The notes under the pieces: model-generated
Told to the model about the DNA's origin: nothing
The model's database searches: none
What the model saw: the letters and a program-made list of their open reading frames with translations, nothing else
NCBI GenBank assembly: GCA_044377735.1
Contig: JBILYK010000008.1
Coordinates: 1 to 64,000 of the forward strand
DNA: 64,000 bases
Origin: Tabrizicola_A sp044377735
Lineage (GTDB): Bacteria; Pseudomonadota; Alphaproteobacteria; Rhodobacterales; Rhodobacteraceae
Direction: 5' to 3'
Part shown: piece after piece, positions 57,362 through 64,000 of the stretch
How the letters are laid out: each line of letters opens with the position of its first letter
How positions within the stretch are numbered: position 1 is the stretch's first letter
Position numbers and translations under genes: made by a program

Positions 57362-59368
57362 TTATTGATCGGCATCAGGGCGGCGCTTGGGGCGCCTGGT
57401 TTTGTCTTGGGGCGCAACGGAGGGGCTGGTATCACTCGAGAAATCCGGACCCTCAGCCGCAGAGGCAGCGGCCCCAGCCGCGAGGCTAGGCGCCGCGCCA
57501 CCACCCGCAGCCTGAACCCCATCGGCCAGCAACGTGAACTCGATCCGGCGATTGGCCTCGCGCCCCATCTCAGTTTCATCGTCGGCAATCGGGCTGCTTT
57601 CGCCATATCCCACAGCCGTCAGCGCCGACACATCCACTTGACGCCCCTGCAGCGCCAGCAAGACTGCCTCGGCGCGGGTCTGGCTCAGTGCTCGATTGCC
57701 CTCTTCAGAGCCTTGGGCATCGGTATGGCCACCGATCTCCATCCTGACGCCGCCACAGCGTTCCAGCGCCTTGGCGAGCGCTTCAATAACTTTATTGGCA
57801 CTTGCATCAATCTCGGCGGACCCCGGCGGGAACACCACTTCTTGCCGCGCCAGCACGTCATTGACATCGGCAAGGCATTCGCCAGAGGTCGGCAACGAAG
57901 CCACTGGGTCCAGCGCCTCATCATAGGTCACGTCAACCTTGTAGCTTTGACCCTGCCCCAGCTTATCCGACAAGATCTGCGCGATTCGCGCCCGCACCCC
58001 TTGCGAGCCGGTGACGCCCGCCACTTCAACAGTGTCGGCGCGCACCAATAGGCTGCCATGCTCCAACTCAGCCAAGGCCTGCAATCCGGCAAGCACGCGG
58101 ATCGGCCAGCCATCAGGCAGATCGGCATCAAGCCGCGTGGCCTGATAGACATTGGCGCTGCCAAAGGCGGCCTTGGCGAAACTGTCGACCGCGTTGCGCT
58201 GCAGGTCGTCAGCCAGACGGCCTCGCAGTTCCACCCGCCCAGTTTCGGGCGCAAGGGCTGCGGTGAACTCGGCCGGCCCTTGGGTGGCGTTCTCGGCCTT
58301 GTCCAACGTCGCACTCAGCGAAAAGACCGGCGGCAAATCTGCCTCCAACTCTCCCACCACTCGGTCAAACTCGGCCTGCGACACTGACGCTGCGGCCTGC
58401 AAGCTGACATCGGCATCCTTGAAGGTGATGGTTGCCGCCTTCAGTGTGGCAACTGCCTTGATTCCCAATTCAGCCGCCTCGGCCCAAGAGGGGCTGGGCA
58501 CGCCCAGACCGATCACGCAGGTTTGTCGCCCCACCGTCCCTGCGGCCGTTGCGGCTGCAACAATCCGCATCCGGGCGCGTTCGTTATCGGCAGAACAGGC
58601 ATCAAAGCGGGGGCCTGCCTCGTCGATCAAAAAGCGCAGCGTGAATGGCGTAATCACCGGGCGCGGAGCGGAAATCTCATAGCTGACACGTACGCCCTCG
58701 GGCTGTCCCGACGACAGGCTGGTCTCAAAACTGCGCTTTTGCGCATCCGAGGACGCAATGGCCGTAATCCGAACCGTGGTTGCATCCACTGTGATCTTCG
58801 AGCGCGGCAACAGCGCCAGCGCCTTGCGGGCAAAATCCAGCGCCGGGTCCCACGTCTCGGGCGGGGTATAGGCGGCGGTTTCCAACATGTCTTGCAGTTC
58901 GGTGTCGGGCTGCAAGGCCCCGGCTTCAGCCAAGAGCACCTCTTTGGTTTCACCCTCAGGTAAAAGCCCGATCAACTGAATTCCATCGTCATTGCGCAGG
59001 ATCTCCAGCGAAAAGCGCGGGGCTTCCACGGCCCTCACCGGGGTCACCTCCATCAGGTCCTCAATCCGGGTGGAATCGATTACTGACCCGACAATATTGA
59101 TCGCCCGGTAGCGCTGTGCCTCAGTGTCTGCAGTGCCGATGAGTTCCATCTGCAGACCATCGGCGTTGACAGTGGCAAACGTCACCCCTTGCGTCAGCAA
59201 AGCTGACCGCACCGCCCGTTCCGACAGCCGTTCCATCAATAGAACCGCCGCCCAAGCAATGAGCACCGACAAGAAGGTCGCCGCCGCAAAAGCGATCGCC
59301 GCTGCCAGAGTCGGCGTCAGTCTTGGGGAAGGCAGCTTTATCAACGGGGTGGGCCATTCATCATTCAT
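57362..59368 (-). CDS. OmpA-family protein with BON-like repeats
   Basis: A 668-residue protein. An N-terminal membrane helix (about 20-45), several beta-alpha modules of BON type across residues 55-480 (for example FSLEILRNDDGIQLIGLLPE; GRVELRGRLADDLQRNAVDS) and an OmpA-like peptidoglycan-binding domain (about 520-620; EIGGHTDAQGSEEGNRALSQ, TRAEAVLLAL, GYGESSPIADDETEMGREAN). The C-terminus is Ala/Ser/Lys-rich. It should anchor the inner membrane to the cell wall. It is cotranscribed with the coiled-coil gene. Confidence 0.85.
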   Translation of the reverse strand: MNDEWPTPLIKLPSPRLTPTLAAAIAFAAATFLSVLIAWAAVLLMERLSERAVRSALLTQGVTFATVNADGLQMELIGTADTEAQRYRAINIVGSVIDSTRIEDLMEVTPVRAVEAPRFSLEILRNDDGIQLIGLLPEGETKEVLLAEAGALQPDTELQDMLETAAYTPPETWDPALDFARKALALLPRSKITVDATTVRITAIASSDAQKRSFETSLSSGQPEGVRVSYEISAPRPVITPFTLRFLIDEAGPRFDACSADNERARMRIVAAATAAGTVGRQTCVIGLGVPSPSWAEAAELGIKAVATLKAATITFKDADVSLQAAASVSQAEFDRVVGELEADLPPVFSLSATLDKAENATQGPAEFTAALAPETGRVELRGRLADDLQRNAVDSFAKAAFGSANVYQATRLDADLPDGWPIRVLAGLQALAELEHGSLLVRADTVEVAGVTGSQGVRARIAQILSDKLGQGQSYKVDVTYDEALDPVASLPTSGECLADVNDVLARQEVVFPPGSAEIDASANKVIEALAKALERCGGVRMEIGGHTDAQGSEEGNRALSQTRAEAVLLALQGRQVDVSALTAVGYGESSPIADDETEMGREANRRIEFTLLADGVQAAGGGAAPSLAAGAAASAAEGPDFSSDTSPSVAPQDKTRRPKRRPDADQ

Positions 59369-59409
59369 AAGGACTGCAGATGCTTAGCGGGCGGCGTGGG
59401 CGGGATCAA

Positions 59410-60381
59410 TCAAAGGAACGCAGCTGCGGCAAGAAACAGCGCAAGCGCCAAGCCCGCATCGCGATTGGTCCGAAAGGCGACCATGCAGGACGTTGGGTCC
59501 TCCAGATCCAGCCGCCGCATCTGCCAAGCCAGATGCCAGCCAAAGGCCCAGACCCCGGCCAAGGCCACCAAGGGCGGCCAGATCCCGGTCGCAGGCGTGG
59601 TGACAATCGCGGCACTGGCCAGCACCATGGTCAAGACGGCAAAGCCCCAGAGCCACCGGCGCGACCGCGCGCCAAACAGCCGCGCGGTTGATTTCACCCC
59701 AATCAGCGCGTCATCTTCCTTGTCCTGATGGGCATAGATCGTGTCATAATAAAGCGTCCAACTGATCCCGGCGGCATACAGGAACAGCGCGGGCAGGCCG
59801 ACATGGCCGACATGGGCCGCATAGGCCAGAACCGCGCCCCAGTTGAAGGCCAAGCCCAAGAACACCTGCGGCCACCACGTGAACCGCTTGGCAAATGGAT
59901 AGATCACCACCAAAGCAAGCGAGGCAATCCCCAGCCCGATTGCCTGCCAGTTATAGCTGAACAGGATCAGCGCCGCGACCAGCGCCTGCGCCACCATCCA
60001 GACCAGCGCCGCCCTCACTGTCACCTGCCCCGAGGGAATCGGCCGCGACCGGGTGCGCATCACCGCCGCGTCAAAATCGCGGTCGGTGATGTCATTCCAA
60101 GTGCAACCCGCCCCGCGCATCAGGAAGGCCCCGATCCCGCAGGACAGCACGATCCACAGATCCCACAGCCGGAAACTGTCAGCCATCGCGGCAAGGGCCA
60201 CGCCCCAAAGGCAGGGGATATACAAAAGCCACGTCCCGATGGGCCGATCTGCCCGGCTGAGGCGCAGATAGGGCACCCAAGGGGCTGGCGCAAAGCGGTC
60301 CACCCAATTGCCCTTGGGGGCGTCGGCCACCGGGCCAGCAGGCGGGCTGGCAGCCTCTGGCATTTTCTGCGGCTCGGTCAT
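59410..60381 (-). CDS. ubiA: 4-hydroxybenzoate polyprenyltransferase
   Basis: A 323-residue membrane prenyltransferase with about eight helices. Both Asp-rich motifs that bind the prenyl diphosphate via Mg2+ are present: NDITDRDFD and YAHQDKEDD. UbiA attaches the polyprenyl chain in ubiquinone synthesis. The ATG at 60381 is taken; 12 bases separate it from the divergent rsmE start, so the promoters must overlap the coding regions. There is a 30-residue soluble extension at the N-terminus. Confidence 0.94.
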   Translation of the reverse strand: MTEPQKMPEAASPPAGPVADAPKGNWVDRFAPAPWVPYLRLSRADRPIGTWLLYIPCLWGVALAAMADSFRLWDLWIVLSCGIGAFLMRGAGCTWNDITDRDFDAAVMRTRSRPIPSGQVTVRAALVWMVAQALVAALILFSYNWQAIGLGIASLALVVIYPFAKRFTWWPQVFLGLAFNWGAVLAYAAHVGHVGLPALFLYAAGISWTLYYDTIYAHQDKEDDALIGVKSTARLFGARSRRWLWGFAVLTMVLASAAIVTTPATGIWPPLVALAGVWAFGWHLAWQMRRLDLEDPTSCMVAFRTNRDAGLALALFLAAAAFL

Positions 60382-60393
60382 AGGGTCACTTTC

Positions 60394-61119
60394 ATGGAAA
60401 AGCCAAAGGTCCGCCTGTATGTAGATCAGCCCTTGGGCGCGGGGCAAGCCGTGGCCCTTGGGCCAGAGGCTTCGAATTATCTGTTCAACGTGATGCGGCT
60501 GGCGCGCGGGGCGCATGTCGCCCTGTTCAATGGCCAAGACGGCGAATGGCAGGCCGAGGTGGTTGAGGCGGGCAAGCGGCAGGGGATTGCGGTCTGTCAG
60601 GCTGAAACCGCGCTACAAATGATGCCGCCCGACCTGTGGCTGCTCTTCACGCCTGTGAAAAAAGACCGCACCGCCTTTATCGTGGAAAAAGCGGTGGAGC
60701 TTGGCGTGGCGCGGCTGATGCCGGTGGCCACGCGTCACATGAATTCGGAACGCTGGCGGATGGAGAAGCAAACCGCCCATGCCGTTGAAGCCGCCGAGCA
60801 GTGCGGCGCCACCTTTGTGCCAAAGGTGGATGATCTGCAACCGCTGGACCGCGTTCTGTCGCAGTGGCCCGAAGGTCGCACGCTGTATTGGGCGGATGAA
60901 ACGCTTGCCAAAGGCTCTTTGACGCCTGCGGCGGTCATCGCTGGCCCTGCGGCCATTTTGATCGGCCCTGAGGGCGGCTTTTCGGAAGAGGAGAAAACCC
61001 GCCTGCGTGCGCTGCCCTTCGTGCGGCCCCTAGCCCTTGGCCCGCGCATCCTGCGGGCCGAGACGGCGGCATTGGCGGCGCTGGTCCTGTGGCAATCCAG
61101 CGTGGGGGATTGGCAATGA
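60394..61119 (+). CDS. rsmE: 16S rRNA (uracil-1498-N3)-methyltransferase
   Basis: A 241-residue SPOUT methyltransferase. An N-terminal PUA-like part (LYVDQPLGAGQAVALGPEAS) and the knot motifs LIGPEGGFSEEE and LALGPRILRAETAALAAL identify it. It methylates U1498 of 16S rRNA using SAM. Its stop overlaps the start of the next gene. The frame extends far upstream on the antisense strand of ubiA, so MEKPKVRLYVD is taken as start. Confidence 0.93.
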   Translation: MEKPKVRLYVDQPLGAGQAVALGPEASNYLFNVMRLARGAHVALFNGQDGEWQAEVVEAGKRQGIAVCQAETALQMMPPDLWLLFTPVKKDRTAFIVEKAVELGVARLMPVATRHMNSERWRMEKQTAHAVEAAEQCGATFVPKVDDLQPLDRVLSQWPEGRTLYWADETLAKGSLTPAAVIAGPAAILIGPEGGFSEEEKTRLRALPFVRPLALGPRILRAETAALAALVLWQSSVGDWQ

Positions 61120-61661
61120 TCCGCCCCGAGGCGCTGGCCGCTTTGCGCCGCTGGCGTGAGGTAATCCTTGCCGCCTGCCTTGCGCTTTTGGGCCTGTGGC
61201 TTGCCACCCACGGCGGGCCGATTCCGCTGAGCGCTGGCCTTGCCCTTATGGCCTTGGCTGCCGCTTGGGCGCTGTCGGGCTGGCGTCGGATGCGCTTTGC
61301 GCAAGACATCGCCGCCCCAGGCTTTGTTGAGGTGATCGAAGGCGAGGTGCGCTATTTCGGGCCCAGCTTTGGCGGCGCGGTCAGCCTGTCTGATCTGACG
61401 GAACTGCGCCTGATGACCCTGCGCGGCCGCCGCCTCTGGCGGTTGAAGCAGCGGGACGGTCAGGCCCTTCTGATCCCGATTGATGCCGCCGGGGCCGAGG
61501 CGCTTTTTGATGGCTTCACCACGCTGCCGGGGCTGGATATGGCCGCTGTGCTGGCCGCGCTTTCTCCAGCCACCCTGTCTGACGGACCCGGCCTTGTCGC
61601 CACCAGTCCTGCGGATATGGTTCTTATTTGGCATCGCAAAGGCAAGGGTCTGGTCGCCTGA
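61116..61661 (+). CDS. Small membrane protein, uncharacterised
   Basis: A 181-residue protein with two N-terminal membrane helices (about 16-34 and 38-56) and a cytoplasmic beta-rich tail (GFVEVIEGEVRYFGPSFGG, LRLMTLRGRRLWRLKQRDG), possibly a PH-like fold. Overlaps rsmE by ATGA. No named function is recognised, but the same layout follows rsmE in many Rhodobacterales as far as I recall. Confidence 0.75.
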   Translation: MIRPEALAALRRWREVILAACLALLGLWLATHGGPIPLSAGLALMALAAAWALSGWRRMRFAQDIAAPGFVEVIEGEVRYFGPSFGGAVSLSDLTELRLMTLRGRRLWRLKQRDGQALLIPIDAAGAEALFDGFTTLPGLDMAAVLAALSPATLSDGPGLVATSPADMVLIWHRKGKGLVA

Positions 61662-61808
61662 CTGCCACGAAAAGCCGCATCAGGCCCAGCGCAAGCCGTT
61701 GGCTTTGCGCACACAGTTGGTGCAAACCCTGCCCTGTGCGCCTTGACTTAAGACGCAAAGGACCGCAGGTCTATCCACCTTGACGGCAATGAAGTGAGAG
61801 GCCAAGAG

Positions 61809-63155
61809 ATGTCGATTCCCCAGTCCGGCGGTGGCCTGATCGAGCGGTTTGAGCAGCTTGCCGAATACATGGCATCGGGCTGCAAGCCCAAGGACCAATG
61901 GCGTATTGGCACCGAGCACGAGAAATTCGGCTGGCTCACCGCCACCCGCGCGCCGTTGCCCTATGCGGGGGAGGCGTCGATTTCGACACTGTTTCACCAG
62001 CTTGAGTCGCGCTTTGGTTGGACCCCCCTGCGCGAGGGCGACAATGTTATCGGCCTGACCCGCAACGGTGCCAATATCAGTCTTGAACCCGGCGGGCAGT
62101 TTGAACTGTCGGGCGCAGCCTTGCCCGACATGCACGCGGTGGCGGCAGAACTGCAGACCCATTTCGATGAGGTGGGCAGCATCGCCACGCCTTTGGGGAT
62201 CCGGTTTATGGGCATCGGTGCCGCCCCTGAATGGGGCCATGACACCATGCCCGTCATGCCCAAAGGCCGCTATCGGCTGATGACGGGCTATATGAAGACG
62301 GTCGGCACCCACGGCACGCAGATGATGTATCGTACATCGACGACGCAGGTGAACCTCGACTACGCCTCCGAAGATGACATGGTGAAAAAGCTGCGCGTCT
62401 CTTTGGCCCTGCAGCCGGTCGCAACGGCACTCTTTGCCTCGTCGCCGTTCTTTGACGGCAAACCCAATGGCCACAAATCCTGGCGCAGCCGGATTTGGCG
62501 CGATCTGGATGCCACCCGCACCGGCATGCTGCCTTGGGCGTTTGAGGAGGGCATGGGCTTTCAGCGCTATGTCGATTGGGTCTTGGACGTGCCGATGTAT
62601 TTCGTCTACCGCGACGGCGCATACATCAACGCCCTTGGCCAATCCTTCCGCGATTTCCTGAAGGGCGAGTTGCCCGCCCTGCCGAGGGAAAAGCCCACGC
62701 TGTCCGATTGGGCCGACCATATGACGACCGTGTTCCCCGAGGCGCGGGTCAAGAAATACATCGAGATGCGGGGGGCGGATTGCGGTGATCAGGCCCATAT
62801 CAATGCGCTTCCGGCCTTCTGGGTGGGCCTGATGTATGACCAAACCGCGCTGGATGCCGCATGGGATCTGGTCAAGGGCCTTGATGCCGAAACCCGCGAG
62901 GGGTTGCGCGTGGCCGCCTCGGTTTCTGCCCTGCAGGGCGAGGCGAATGGCGTGAAACTCGCCGATCTGGCCCGCGCGGCCGTGGGGCTGTCGCATGCCG
63001 GGTTGGCAGCGCGGGGGCTTGGCGAAGAGCAGTACCTTGCGCCGCTGATCACTTCGCTCAAGGCCGGGCGCGTGCAGGCCGACCGCTGGCTTGAGCTTTA
63101 CAACGGTGACTGGGGCGGGGATTTAAGCCGCATCTATGAGGCAGCGAGCCTGTAA
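61809..63155 (+). CDS. gshA: Glutamate-cysteine ligase
   Basis: A 448-residue plant/alphaproteobacterial-type glutamate-cysteine ligase. WRIGTEHEKFGW carries the metal-binding Glu residues, SLEPGGQFELSG, KGRYRLMTGYM, and MMYRTSTTQVNLDY are core segments. It makes gamma-glutamylcysteine, the first step to glutathione. Start 61809 has AGAGG seven bases ahead; GTG 61794 would add five residues. The 147 bases upstream hold no recognised signal. Confidence 0.93.
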   Translation: MSIPQSGGGLIERFEQLAEYMASGCKPKDQWRIGTEHEKFGWLTATRAPLPYAGEASISTLFHQLESRFGWTPLREGDNVIGLTRNGANISLEPGGQFELSGAALPDMHAVAAELQTHFDEVGSIATPLGIRFMGIGAAPEWGHDTMPVMPKGRYRLMTGYMKTVGTHGTQMMYRTSTTQVNLDYASEDDMVKKLRVSLALQPVATALFASSPFFDGKPNGHKSWRSRIWRDLDATRTGMLPWAFEEGMGFQRYVDWVLDVPMYFVYRDGAYINALGQSFRDFLKGELPALPREKPTLSDWADHMTTVFPEARVKKYIEMRGADCGDQAHINALPAFWVGLMYDQTALDAAWDLVKGLDAETREGLRVAASVSALQGEANGVKLADLARAAVGLSHAGLAARGLGEEQYLAPLITSLKAGRVQADRWLELYNGDWGGDLSRIYEAASL

Positions 63156-63189
63156 GCCCACGCCTGGCACAGCCGGGCGGATGGTTCCC

Positions 63190-63798
63190 TTAGCTCTTTT
63201 GCCCGATCTTCGGCTCGGTCCCAGCTTTGATCCGCTGCAGGTTCGGCCAGTGGCGGATATAGACCAGCAGCATCAGGGCGAAGGTCAGGATCAGCAGATC
63301 CCCGCGGCTGAACACAAAGCACCACATGCCCGACAGCGCCGCCGCGACCAGCGCCGAAAGTGAAGAGATGCGCGTGATGGCCGCGGTCACCGCCCATGTG
63401 GCGCAGGCCGCTAGACCAACGGGCCATGCCAGCGCGATCAGCGTGCCCAGGAAGGTTGCCACGCCCTTGCCGCCCTTGAAGCCCAGCCAGACCGGGAAGA
63501 GATGGCCCAAGAAGGCCATGCCGCCCGCCACCTGCGCCGCGTCTTCGCCCACGACAAAGCGCGCGATCAAGACCGCAATCGCCCCCTTGCCCGCATCCAG
63601 CAAAAGGGTCGCCAGTGCCGCCCCCTTATGCCCGGTGCGCAGCACATTGGTCGCGCCAATATTGCCCGACCCAATGGCACGCAAATCGCCCAGGCCCAGC
63701 GCGCGGGTGATGACGATGCCAAAGGGCACCGACCCCAGCAGATAGCCCAAGACCCCGACAAGGATCAGCAAGACCGGCGATGTGACAATCTCGGGCAT
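63190..63798 (-). CDS. plsY: Glycerol-3-phosphate acyltransferase PlsY
   Basis: A 202-residue membrane protein with about five helices. Cytoplasmic-loop motifs are GSGNIGATNVLR, LLDAGKGA and GFKGGKGVAT, the three PlsY active-site loops. It transfers acyl groups from acyl-phosphate to glycerol 3-phosphate in phospholipid synthesis. It begins immediately after the pyrC stop codon with no gap, so it is downstream in the same operon. Confidence 0.95.
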   Translation of the reverse strand: MPEIVTSPVLLILVGVLGYLLGSVPFGIVITRALGLGDLRAIGSGNIGATNVLRTGHKGAALATLLLDAGKGAIAVLIARFVVGEDAAQVAGGMAFLGHLFPVWLGFKGGKGVATFLGTLIALAWPVGLAACATWAVTAAITRISSLSALVAAALSGMWCFVFSRGDLLILTFALMLLVYIRHWPNLQRIKAGTEPKIGQKS

Positions 63799-64000
63799 TC
63801 AGCGCGCCTCATAAACCTGTTGGCCAGCGACATAGGTTGCCAGCACCTTACCCTCGAGCCGCGCGCCGTCAAAGGGCGTGTTCTTCGATTTGGACAAAAG
63901 CGAAAAGCGGTCGAGCACAAAGGGCGTGTCAGGGCTAAAGAGCACCAGATCCGCCGGCGCGCCCACCGCCAGCCGCCCCTGTGGCAGGCCAAGACGGCGC
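63799..64000 (-). CDS. pyrC: Dihydroorotase, C-terminal part, partial
   Basis: Only the last 66 residues fall in the window; the reading frame enters from the right edge. They contain GRLAVGAPADLVLFSPDTPF, LLSKSKNTPFDG and ATYVAGQQVYEAR, the standard C-terminal end of amidohydrolase-type dihydroorotase (pyrimidine synthesis). An inactive PyrC-like protein or hydantoinase would look similar here. It ends in TGA directly before plsY, as commonly found in Rhodobacterales. Confidence 0.82.
   Translation of the reverse strand, partial: RRLGLPQGRLAVGAPADLVLFSPDTPFVLDRFSLLSKSKNTPFDGARLEGKVLATYVAGQQVYEAR

Overview
The window is a GC-rich, densely packed chromosomal stretch from an alphaproteobacterium, almost certainly Rhodobacterales (Paracoccaceae/Rhodobacter-like). 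The support is the gene families (DUF2927, DUF2867, plant-type GshA, long-form PurC), the class A RNase P RNA, the many ATGA-type overlaps, and a complete bhcR-bhcABCD cluster in the order known from Paracoccus. I see no tRNA, CRISPR array, transposase or prophage.

Layout. 1-7.6 kb: end of a Bax inhibitor-1 protein, rpmG, a glycosyltransferase, rnpB, a DUF2867 protein, an AmpD-like amidase overlapping an excalibur-type lipoprotein, gatCA, a UPF0173 hydrolase and tadA. 7.6-15 kb: rluB with a long disordered tail, then a plus-strand stress-type locus: an unlisted 27-residue membrane miniprotein, XpaC-like protein, TelA, a DUF2927 lipoprotein, an SPFH+GYF protein and a zinc-ribbon membrane protein. 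15-28.9 kb: purC, a sugar kinase, dtd, an acyl-CoA synthetase, an ABC exporter, then catabolic genes (three alpha/beta hydrolases, a PLP dehydratase, an enolase-superfamily protein, a dimethylformamidase-like protein, a GAPDH paralogue). 28.9-34.4 kb: the β-hydroxyaspartate cycle, which turns glyoxylate plus glycine into oxaloacetate, with its IclR regulator and a visible palindromic operator/promoter.

34.4-46.6 kb: truA, nhaA and a minus-strand acetate-uptake neighbourhood: acs, adk, DUF4212 subunit, VC_2705-type symporter, cNMP/CBS/DUF294 protein, a small membrane protein, a receiver-only response regulator, and a membrane sensor whose histidine-kinase core looks degenerate and is fused to a DnaQ-type exonuclease. 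46.9-55.6 kb: SulP transporter, HugZ-like protein, a 762-residue beta-helix protein, a 59-residue exported miniprotein, and a DUF533/YcjX/YcjF trio. 55.7-64 kb: argE, a coiled-coil membrane protein, a BON/OmpA protein, ubiA, rsmE, gshA, plsY and the end of pyrC.

The intergenic spaces carry several interspersed repeat types: paired G/C-rich palindromic arms (17.4, 24.1, 26.2, 35.3 kb), a short CTCC-GGCG-GGAG hairpin family that seems to supply ribosome-binding sites in the bhc operon, and a 119-bp element with inverted ends that supplies the stop codon of bhcC. The most promising less-described items are the XpaC/TelA/SPFH locus with its miniprotein and the pseudo-kinase/exonuclease beside an orphan receiver in the acetate module.
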